A stretch of DNA of 64,000 bases from UBA6168 sp039819485 (GTDB lineage: Bacteria; Bacteroidota; Bacteroidia; Chitinophagales; Saprospiraceae), in NCBI GenBank assembly GCA_039819485.1, contig JBCBRY010000041.1, positions 3,933 through 67,932 of the forward strand, in the 5' to 3' direction. The position numbers and the translations under genes are program-made. Within the stretch, counting starts at the first letter, position 1. Each line of letters opens with the position of its first letter. The notes under the pieces were generated by a model, which was given only the letters and a program-made list of their open reading frames with translations, was not told the DNA's origin and searched no databases. Positions 1-12,000 of this stretch are shown here, piece after piece.

Positions 1-3000
1 TGACCGCCCGTCACAATAGATGCAGTGGATGTTGCTTCACAAACAGCTGGAATACCGAAAGCTTTTACAACCACATTATAAGTGCCTGGTGAAAGAGAAT
101 TGAATACATGGTTGAACTGGAAATTTACACCACCATCAATAGAATAGCCGATCTGCCCGCCACCTACCGTGGCCTCGATAGTAAGACCTCCATCGCCAGT
201 ACCGGCACAACTTTCAGCTGTTTCAAAGATATTATCAATCGTGATGAAGTCGGCTACCTGTACAGTGGCAGTACAGTTTGCGGTGTTACCGTTTACATCG
301 GTTACGGTCAAGGTCACGGTATTGCTTCCAACATTCTGGCAATCGAACAAGACAGGGGCAGCGGAAAAACCAAGAATACCGCAGGCATCATTGCTGCCAT
401 CATCAAGGTCATATGGATCAATCGTGTATTCGCCGTTAGTGTCCAAAGAAACGTTAATAACGGTAGTTGTACATTTAGCCTCAGGTGCAATTTGGTCTTC
501 GACGGTTACCGTTGCCGTACAATTTTCAACATTGCCATTTACATCTGTTACGGCCAATTGAACGGTATTGGTTCCCACATTTACACATCCAAATTCAGTA
601 ATATCCAATGCCAGGGAAGCAATTCCACAATTGTCAGAAGAACCATTGTTGATTTGTGATTCATCGATACCAGCATTACCATCACTGTCGAGTTCAATGG
701 TTATATCTTTACACGAAGCAATCGGAGCGAGGGCATCAACAACCGTTACCACAGCGGTACAAGAATTCTGGTTGCCGTTGGCATCCTGTGCCAAGACAGT
801 TACTTCAACAGGTGCCCCCACATCTCCACATCCAACAGAAACAGGTGACATTTCAATAAAAGTGACTGCACCACAATTGTCGGTGCCTCCTCCGAATACC
901 TCATTTTCTGATAGGGTGTGGCTGCCAAGGGCATTCAGTGAAACGGTCGGACTCAGGCAATCAGGTTCCGGTATTTCGTTGTCTTCGACCAGGACATTGG
1001 CCGTGCAGGTGGCCTGGTTGCCACTGGCGTCGAATGCGGTAACCATGACCTGGACCGTGCTGCCAGCATGGCTGCAGTCCACCGATTCGGGCGACATGCT
1101 CAGGAAACTGATGGTAGAACAGTTGTCCGTTCCGCCATCAAAAACTTCGCTTTGCATCAAGGTGTAATTACCTGTTCCATCTAGTTCAACGGTCGGATTT
1201 AGGCAGGTAGGTTCGGGGTCACTGTTGTCCTCAACATTGATTAGTGCGGTACAGGTGGCTTCGTTGCCGTTGCCATCATTTACCGTAACCAAAATAGAAG
1301 GGTTGCTCGAAACATCTGAACAGTCAACCGTTGCCGGGGCAATTCCGACAAAATTGACGGTACCGCAATTGTCCGTACCACCTGCAAAAACATCGCTTTC
1401 CTGAATGGTATAACTTCCGTTGGCGTCGAGCGTGACCGTCACGTTCGAGGTGCAGTTCGGAACTGGTGGTGTACTATCCCCAAAATCAACCGACCAGGAG
1501 ACAATCCGTGCGCAGCCGTTAACGGGGTCTTCAATTTCAACAAAAAGGTCAAACTGCCCAGCTCCAATATTTGAAATAAAAGTGTTGCTGGCCAAATCAT
1601 AGGTACCAGCCGGCATGGTCGCATTTTCATCGGTATAAATACCCAGAATGTTGAAATCCACCGGGCTGCCGAGCTGGAAGGCCGGATTGACTTCGACGCA
1701 GTCATCAATGACCGGGGCAATGATGATTTCATTGTTCGTTGCACCGACAAAGCCACCCTGGATATCTTCCACTATTCCATTATTGATGAAATTTCCGACC
1801 GTATGCGGATCAAGAGTATTTAGGCTAAGCAGCCCTTCGTTGGTGAATGTTCCTGAATTGTCCATGTTCTTGAACAGGTATATTTCGGCGCAGCCAAGGT
1901 TGTCAAAAGTGCTGGTGGAGAAGATCCCAGCTGTGCCAATTGGCCCATTGCCGCCAATATTTATTTGACCTTCGTTAGTAATATGCCAACCCTGATTCAA
2001 AATGCCTTCGTCCTGTGTATTATCAATTTTGACAACTGCGCCTGGCTTGTTTTGAAACACAGCCAAACCGGCTGCCTCGTTTGTCAGGCCTGTAAGACCA
2101 ATGGAATTAGGGGCAGACTGGCCAATATGCACCTCTCCACTGTTCTGGAAATCCGATGCGTTGGTGAGGCCGTTGTCTCTGGTATTATCAATTTGGATCA
2201 GTCCATTTGCATCATTGCCAAAGAAGCCCTCGTTGATAATTCCATTTCCTTTGATCGTTGCTATGCTGCCAATGATGATTCTATCAAAATTGAAAAAATT
2301 ACTGCTGTTGCTGATGCCATCGTCGTTTGTTTCGTCAATTTGAATATCACCTCCTGCATTGTTGTAAAAGTTGGCTAAATTCAGAATGCCAATATCTCCA
2401 GTGTTGTTTCCTTCAATCTTGATGTTGGCTGCATTCGTGAAAGTACCAGCAAGGTTTTGAATATAGTGGCCGTCGTCGACCTTAAAAATCTGGATGTCAC
2501 CACCCGGATCGTTATTAAAGGTTGCTCCGTTTTGAATGCCACCCTCCCGGACAGCCACGATGGCGCCAATCGTGATTTTGGCAGCGTTCGTGAAAGTTCC
2601 CAAGTCGTTTGAAATGGCCTTGCCATCCTGCGTTTCAAAAACCTGAATGTCACCGCCTGCATGATTATTGAAAACGGCCCTGTTTGAAATGCCATTCCGC
2701 TGCGTACGATGAATGGCACCAAGCATGATCTTGGCAGCATTCGTGAAGGTGCCTGACTGGTTTATAATGCCGTCATTATCTGTTCTGTTAATCTGAATGT
2801 CACCGCCCGGATTATTATTAAAAACAGCCCAGTTCTCAATTCCGTGACGATCAATGGATTTTACGGTCCCCATGTTGATGGATGAGAAGTTTGCAAATGT
2901 TCCTCGATTAATAATGCCGCTGCTGTTTGTACCCTCAATTTGAATGCTTCCTCCAGGGTGGTTGTTAAAGGCCGCCCAGTTGTAAATTCCTTCGCCATCG

Positions 3001-6000
3001 ATATTTTGGTTTGCACCAATGATGATGGTTCCATAATTGTCTACGGTCCCCTCGTTCAATATCCCAACATTACTGGAATTGTCGATGGCCAATGAGGCGT
3101 TATTGTTGATTGTTAAACTCGTACCTGTCTCTACTTGGATTGATTTTGCAAAAGCATTGTTGCCGTTCATAATGACAGGGTCGTTGGCTGCAGTGGGGAT
3201 GATCACGTCTTCCTGAACAGTTGGGACACAAATCGGATTCCAGTTGCAGGGATCATTCCAGTCACTACTGATTGCACCAGTCCAGGTACGAAGCGTACCA
3301 TTACATGTGGCTGGTAAGAGCAAAGTAACTTGTGCGGTACAAGTGGATTCATTTCCACTGTTGTCACTGATCGTTACCTGAACCGGCACCGGAGCCCCGA
3401 CATCCGTGCAATTGAAAACCGCAGGGGAAGCGCCCACGAAAAAGACATCGTTGCAATTGTCTGTTGAATTGACAAAGTCTACGACATCAGCACCAGTCAG
3501 GCTAACCGTTCCATCTTCATTCAAGGAAATATTCGGATGCAGGCAAACGGCACCCGGTGTCGTATTGTCTTCGACCGTGACATTGGCCGTGCAGGTGGCC
3601 TGGTTGCCGCTGGCATCAATTGCGGTGACAGTAACTTGAACAGTGCCGCCAGCATGGCTGCAATCCACCGATTCGGGCGACATGCTCAGGAAACTGATGG
3701 TTGAACAGTTGTCCGTTCCGCCATCAAAAACCTCATTTTGCATCAAGGTGTAATTGCCCGTTCCATCAAGTTCAACGGTCGGGTTCAGGCAGACAGGTAC
3801 GGGGTTGCTGTTGTCGGCCACATTGACTACCGAGGTACAAGTGGCTTCATTCCCGTTGCCATCATTTACCGTAACCAAAACAGAAGGATTGTTCGAGACA
3901 TCCGAACAGTCAACCAATGCGGGGACAGCCCCGACATAGTTCACCGTACCGCAATTGTCCGTGCCACCGGCAAATACATCGCTTTCCTGAATGGTATAAC
4001 TTCCGTTGGCGTCGAGCGTGACCGTCACGTTCGAGGTGCAGTTCGGAACTGGCGGTGTACTATCTCCAAAATCAACCGACCAGGAGACAATCCGTGTGCA
4101 GCCGTTAATAGGGTCTTCAATTTCAACAAAAAGATCAAACTGCCCCACCCCAATATTTGAAGTAAAAGTATTGCTGGTCAAATCATAAGTACCGGCCGGT
4201 ATAGTCGCATTTTCATCCGTATAAACACCAAGGATATTGAAATCCACCGGGCTGCCGAGTTGGAAGGCCGGGTTGACTTCGACGCAGTCATCAATGACCG
4301 GGGCAATGATGATCTCATTGTTCGTTGCACCGACAAAGCCGCCCTGTACGTCCTCCACTATTCCATTATTGGTGAAATTTCCGACCATGTGGTTTTCATC
4401 TGTATCCAGTGTCAGTAGGCCAAGGTTGTTAAATGCTCCAAAGTTTTGCAAATCATCCTGGATCGTTGTTGTTGCGCAAATCTCATTTTGGTACTGTTCG
4501 TTGTTTATCAGACCGCTTCCTCCACAATTTCCAATGAAAACGACGCCACCCGGTTTATTGTAAAACTGGTTTGTACAGGCCAGGCCGGTATTCAAGATAC
4601 TGGTCACACCGTTCGGTTCGCCAATGTTAATGGTGCCCTCATTATGGAAGGCATCATCACTGAATAAGCCTATTTCCGATATATGGTTGATGTGGAAAAC
4701 GCCTCCCTGAAGATTGTTGACCGTTCCATAATTCTCAAGACCCAATAACATGATATTGGATAAAGTAGAGCCAACCTGTCCGATAAAAAAGGTTCCTTCA
4801 TTGTCCAATATCCGGCCGTTTACAAATCCTTTTTCTGTCGTATTGGCAATGTGAACCTCTCCGTTGAGGGTATTCTTGAAATCCCCCTCGTTTTCAATAC
4901 CAATGAAAGCAATGTTGTTGCTCCCGGCTCCAAGGCCAACCTGGAGGGTGCCATCATTGTGGATAGTACCTTGATTAGAAACGCCATGTTCTTGGGTGTT
5001 TACAATAGAAATGGTTCCGCTGTTTTCCAACGGTAAATCGGATTGACATTTAAGGCCAGCTTGTCCAGTCTGCTCAATGGATATTTCTCCCTGGTTTTCA
5101 AATGACCCGGATAGGAAGTTTGTTCCAAACCTGCCTACGTTGCGGATGCCGAGGATCGAAAGGTTGAGGAATTCACCGTCGATGCCCTGGGCGCCGAAAC
5201 CATCCAGTAGGGTGTTCTCAATTTGAATCTCCCCATTTTCGATTTTAAAGATTCCAAAATTAGATATGCCAGTGCTACCAATATTATCCGCACCTCCATT
5301 CTGGCCAATAGCAATGAACGCCTTGTTGGTGAAATTTCCTGTACTGGAATTGAACACCCCTTCAGACCCTGTATGATCGATGTAAATAGATCCAGCATCG
5401 TTATGGAAAACATTGATGTTGTTTATGCCCGCTCCGACAATGCTTCCAATCCCCTTTTGACCAATATTGATCACACCTTCATTGGTAAAAACACCACCTG
5501 TTATATTAATAACGGCCGAGTTTTGGACTTGATCTATATGGATCACTGCCCCATTGAGGTTATTAAATACAGATGAATTGAAAATGCCAAAACCAGCTAT
5601 AAATCCATTGGAACCAATGGTAATTTCTCCAGCATTCTCAATTGTTCCCTGGTTGAAGATTCCATCGGATGTAGCATCGTCAATGATCAAGGAGCCACTA
5701 TTCTCAATGGTCAATGTAGCATCTGTCTGTACCTCAACCGATTTTGCAAAAGCATCGGCACCGGTCAAAATGACGGGGTCGTTGGCTGTAGCGGGAATGG
5801 TCACTTCGTCCTGTACAGTTGGGACACAAATCGGATTCCAGTTGCAGGGATCATTCCAGTCGCTACTGACCGAACCGGTCCAGGTTCGCATAGTGCCGTT
5901 GCAGGTGGCCGGTAACAGCAAAGTAACCTGTGCGGTACAGGTCGACTCATTTCCACTGTCGTCACTGATGGTTACCAGAACCGGTACGGATCCTCCAACA

Positions 6001-9000
6001 TCCGCACAATTGAAAACCGCAGGGGAAGTGTTCACGAAAAAGACGTCGTTGCAATTGTCCGTTGAATTATCAAAATCAACAACATCGGCACCAGTCAGGT
6101 TAACCGTTCCATCTTCATTCAAAGAAATACTCGGATGCAGGCAAACGGCGCTCGGCGCCATCTTGTCTTCGACCGTGACATTGGCAGTACAGGTGTTTTC
6201 ATTTCCATATTCGTCTGTACCGGTAACTGTAATCGCGACCGGGCTGTTTCCGACATAAGAACAATCCACTGTTGCGGGAATGGCACTAACAAAGGTTACA
6301 TCACCACAATTATCGGTTCCCCCATTGAAAACCTCTGCTTCTGACAAAGTATAGGTGCCATTGGCATCCAATTGTATGGTTGGGTTTAAACAAGCTGGTG
6401 TTGGAATAGAGCTGTCGGAAACGACCACCGTAGCCGTGCAGATACCTTTATTTCCATTGCCATCGTTGACAGTTACTGTAACAGAAACGTGGTTGCCCAC
6501 ATTGGTACAGTCGACAATGGCCGGAGCAGCCCCAACATAATTGACCGTCCCGCAATTGTCTGTTCCTGAATCTAATACATCTGATTCCTGAATAGTATAA
6601 TTCCCACTGCCGTTGAGTTCTACAGGGACATTTGATTTACACGTCGGAACTGGCAGTTCAGCATCCGGTTGAACAGTTACGGTGAAGGTGCAGGACTCCT
6701 CATTCCCGGCATTGTCAATGGCCGTGTATTTAATAGTTTGAGCGCCTTCGGCAAACAGTGACCCACTGGGATTGCCCGTTATTTGCGAAGCGGCAAAAGT
6801 ACCGTCGCAGTTATCAGTGGCATCGGGCGTTGGCCAATTTACGGTTGCGCCGCATTGCCCGGCATCCATGGCCACATCAATATTGGCTGGACAGGCCAGG
6901 GCAGGTTTTTCCGCGTCCGGCTGGACGGTCACGGTAAATGAGCAGGACTCCTCATTCCCGGCATTATCAATGGCCGTGTATTCAATGGTTTGTATGCCTT
7001 CGGCAAACAGTGACCCGCTGGGATCGCCCATCGTTTGCGAAGCGGCAAAAATACCGTCGCAGTTGTCGGTGGCATCGGGCGTCGGCCAATTGACCGTTGC
7101 GCCACACTTCCCGGCATCCATGGCCACATCAATATCGGCTGGACAGGCCAGGGCAGGTTTTTCCGCATCTGGCTGGACGGTTACGGTAAATGAGCAGGAC
7201 TCCTCATTTCCGGCATTGTCAATGGCCGTGTATTCAATGGTTTGTGTGCCTTCGGCAAACAGTGACCCACTGGGATTGCCCGTTATTTGCGAAGCGGCAA
7301 AAGTACCGTCGCAGTTGTCGGTGGCATCGGGCGTTGGCCAATTGACCGTTGCGCCACATTGCCCGGCATCCATGGCCACATCAATGTTGGCCGGACAGGC
7401 CAGGGCAGGTTTTTCCGTATCCGGCTGGACGGTCACGGTAAATGAGCAGGACTCCTCATTCCCGGCATTGTCAATGGCCGTGTATTCAATGGTTTGCGTG
7501 CCTTCGGCAAACAGTGATCCGCCGGGATCGCCCACCGTTTGCGAAGCGGCAAAAGTACCGTCGCAATTGTCGGTGGCATCGGGCGTCGGCCAATTGACTA
7601 CGGCACCACATTGCCCGGCATCCATGGCCACATCAATATCGGCAGGACAGAGCAGGGCAGGTTTTTCCGCATCCGGCTGGACGCTCACGGTGAAAGTGCA
7701 GCTTTCTTCATTCCCGGCCGCATCTGCCGCTGTGTATTCAATCGTATGAGTGCCCTCGGTAAAAAAAGAACCGCTGGGATCGCCCTGGGTCTGTGTCGCA
7801 GCAAATGTGCCGACACAGTTATCCGTTGCATCCGGAGTGGCCCAGTTCACAACGGCCCCGCATTGCCCAGCATCCATTGGTACATCGAGGTTCGATGGAC
7901 AACTCACGGAAGGCTTCTGCGCATCCGGTTGAACAGTTACGGTGAAGGTGCAAGACTCCTCATTCCCGGCATTGTCAATAGCTGTGTATTCAATGGTTTG
8001 TATGCCTTCGGCAAACAGTGACCCGCCGGGATCGCCCATCGTTTGCGAAGCGGCAAAAGTACCGTCGCAGTTGTCGGTGGCATCGGGCGTCGGCCAATTG
8101 ACTACGGCACCACATTGCCCGGCATCCATGGCCACATCAATATTGGCCGGACAGGCCAGGGCAGGTTTTTCCGCATCCGGCTGGACGCTCACGGTAAATG
8201 AGCAGGACTCCTCATTCCCGGCATTGTCAATGGCCGTGTATTCAATGGTTTGTGTGCCTTCGGCAAACAGTGATCCGCTGGGATCGCCCATCGTTTGCGA
8301 AGCGGCAAAAGTACCGTCGCAATTGTCGGTGGCATCGGGCGTCGGCCAATTGACTACGGCACCACATTGCCCGGCATCCATGGCCACATCAATATTGGCC
8401 GGACAGCCCAGGGCAGGTTTTTCCGCGTCCGGCTGGACGCTCACGGTAAATGAGCAGGACTCCTCATTCCCGGCATTATCAATGGCCGTGTATTCAATGG
8501 TTTGTGTGCCTTCGGCAAACAGTGACCCGCTGGGATCGCCCATCGTTTGCGAAGCGGCAAAAGTACCGTCGCAGTTGTCGGTGGCATCGGGCGTCGGCCA
8601 ATTGACCGTTGCGCCACATTGCCCGGCATCCATGGCCACATCAATATTGGCCGGACAGGCCAGGGCAGGTTTTTCCGCGTCCGGCTGGACGGTCACGGTG
8701 AAGGTGCAGCTTTCTTCATTTCCAGCCATATCTGCCGCTGTGTATTCAATGGTATGAGTGCCCTCGGTAAAAAAAGAACCGCTGGGATCGCCCTGGGTCT
8801 GTGTCGCAGCAAATGTGCCATCGCAATTGTCTGTAGCATCCGGGGTGGCCCAGTTCACAACGGCCCCGCATTGCCCCGCATCCATTGGTACAGTGAGGTT
8901 AGATGGACAACTCAAGGAAGGCTTTTGAGCATCCGGTTGCACCGTGATGGTAAAGGTGCAGGTTTCGAAATTGCCGGCTGCGTCGGTAGCGGTGTATTCA

Positions 9001-12000
9001 AGGGTCTGAACACCTTCGACAAATAGTGATCCGCTGGGGTCGCCCATCGTTTGCGAAGCGGCAAAAGTTCCATCACAGTTGTCGGTTGCATTGGGTGTTG
9101 GCCAATTAACCACGGCCCCGCATTGGCCGGGATGCATATTTACATTCCTATTGGCCGGGCAGCTTAAAGAGGGTTCTTCCGTATCGGTATAACTGGGATC
9201 GTTGCTGTCGAACAGGTTGTCACAATCGTCATCGATGCCATTACAAGTTTCGACCGCACCGGGGTTAATCGTTCCATCATTGTCGTTGCAATCCAGGTCG
9301 GCTGAGGTCAATTCACCTGCGGTTTTATGATCGGCTGGCCGTTCACAGGTTGTTTGAGTGGAGCCATCAGAATAGCCGTCGTTGTCGCCATCAAGGTACC
9401 AGGTCTGCCCAGGGAATTCGGTGGGGTCATTGTCGTCACAGTCTGTATTGTCCGCAACATATCCGCTTGAGCAGGTCTGGCATTCCACCTGACTGACCGA
9501 GGGATCGCCGAAGCCGTCATTATCATTATCCAGGTAACAGGTAACAAACTGTGGGCAGCAGTTGACGGTGATCAATTCCCAGAAAACGATGAATTCGCAA
9601 TTATTTACCGTATCCTCGAATTTGACATAAAAAGTATGCGTACCGTCTGCGAGGAGTGTGGCGGGGGTAAAGGTATTGGTGCCCACATCGTAGGTACCTG
9701 CAGAATTCGTAGCATTGGCATTTGTGAAAACGCCCAGAACCGCATAAACCTGAGGGTTGCCAAGGTTGAATGCGGGGCTGATATTTTCACAGTCATTGGA
9801 CTTAGTCGATGCAACGATAAATTCGGTGTTGTTCATGAAGGGAGAAGAAGCAGGGACGGTCGCCTGCACATCTTCAATAATACCCAGGTTGTCAAAAGAT
9901 TCGGTAATGATAGAGTTTTGGATGGCATCGACTCTCACCAAAGCCTCATTCGTAAAGGGAGCCTCATTTCTCAGAATGTTGAAAAGAGCTATTTCTGAGC
10001 AAATGGTGTTTTCAAAGGAGGCATTCATCGTATTATGCAGGGCATTTCCGATAATATTTCCAGTGCCTCCAATTGTGACCTGCGCATCATTGGTGTTGAT
10101 AAATTCGGCCTCCAGGGTATTCAATATTCCGGAATTGGAGGTATTATCAATTTCGATGGTCGCCTGGTCATTGAGAAACTTATTGCCCGCACCTGTATTC
10201 CGAATGCCCTGGCTACCTACATTTCCTGCGTTTTGGCCGATCCTGATTTCACCATCGTTTTTGTTTTCAAAAAACGGGCTGTGGTTAAAGATGCCCTGTG
10301 TACCCGTATTGTCAATGTTGATGTCCCCTCCGTCATTGTTAAAGATGTTTTCATTGAGGATTCCTCTGTCGGCGATGGCGGAGACCTGGCCAATATTCAA
10401 GTTGCCCAAATTGTCAATTTGACCGTGGTTTTCAAGACCGTGACCAGTTGAGCCATTGATGTTTAGGGTCCTGTTGTCATTAATGGTCAGGTAACCTCCG
10501 GTTTCTACCAAAACCGATTTTGCCTCTGCCGGTGTGGTTGATGAAACACGGGGATCGTTGTACAAAACATCCCGGATGAAGACATCAGAGGTATTGGTTG
10601 GAATCGTTTCATGCAGCCAGTTATCACGATCATGCCAATTTGCATTATCACAACCAGTCCAACTGGCATCGATGGATGTCAGCAGGAATCCATTGTTGGT
10701 GCCAATAACGAATACGCCCCCATTCAAATTGACCACAAAGCCATTGTTGGTCGTGATGTTGGCAAGTGAGGTAGACTCGTTGATGAGCCTGCCATCATTG
10801 ATAAAAGTTCCATTCGTCAGCAACTGATTATTCGATTGCAGATGCAGCAAGGCACAATCAACATTGGAAAAAACCGAAGACTCCGTGCACCTGAAGCCAA
10901 ATGTGGCAAACATATCTCCGTTTTCCCCAATGATGATCTTTGCTCTTTCTTCATTCAGAAAAGAAGCCCCATTTTCGTTCAATAACCCGTCGAAGATAGC
11001 GCTGTCTATTTTGATAATACTGTTCCCGAAGTTCCAGAACTCAGTGTTGGCACCATCATTTCTTAACCCAGTGAAACCACCTGTACCAAATGAGTGGCCA
11101 ATCAAAATCTCCCCGCCCTGCCGGTTTCTAAATGACGCACCATTGTTGTAAATACCACTGCCATCGATATTGCCGATCTGAATAATGCCTCCAAAATTGA
11201 CGAAATCGTTTTCGTTGGTAATGCCATTGCCGGGAATACTGCCATTCATGCCGATCACGATGGTACCTTCATTTCTCACGTCACCTCTGTTTTTCATGGC
11301 ATCCCTGTCCGAGCCATCAATGTTTAGTTGACCCGTTGGGCCGATAAACAGGTCGCCACCTTGTCGAATGGTTACCGATTTTACATTGGCTACCAGCGAG
11401 TTATCAATGACCGGATCATGGGTGTTGACATTAGGAATGAACACATCGTTGTCGGGGCCAGGCACAGCCTCCGGGAACCAATTGGTCGGGTCATTCCAGT
11501 CTTCACTGGTATTGCCGGTCCAGGTCGGCTGTGCCGGGAACACCACCACTTCGTTTCCATCCAATCCTTCATAGGTGATTTGTAACAGTTCGCCATTGAA
11601 AGTAAGCGTATCGCCCTCTTCCAACCCATCAAAAGTATCGTTGCTGTTTTCGGTGCTGGTGTTATCGATCAGTACAAATAAGTCGCCGGTAGCAGGGACA
11701 TGACTACCTGTTAGGTTCAGCGTGGCTCCGTCTATTGTCAGAACGTCCTCCAGCGTGATCTGGTCATGCCCGCCGGGTAGTCCCGGTCCGGCCGTTCCTT
11801 CGATGTCCATGTTCAGCATGATTCCCTGGAGGTCCGGATTGATATTGGCGAAATTGATGACCCCCAATTCCGTTGATGTACCGGGTGACAGGATGCAACT
11901 ATCTTCGAATACCAAAGTGCCGCCACGTATATCCCCATAGCCAGCCAAGATGCCTCCTGTTCTATTTTCAAAATCAATTTGCTGTATCATGGCCTCTCCT

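Noticed and set aside
6772..8757. Plus-strand repetitive ORFs (325 and 271 aa) across the HYR array
   Set aside because: They are antisense shadows of the HYR repeats; their repetitiveness only mirrors the 252-bp coding repeat, and they lack any domain or signal sequence.
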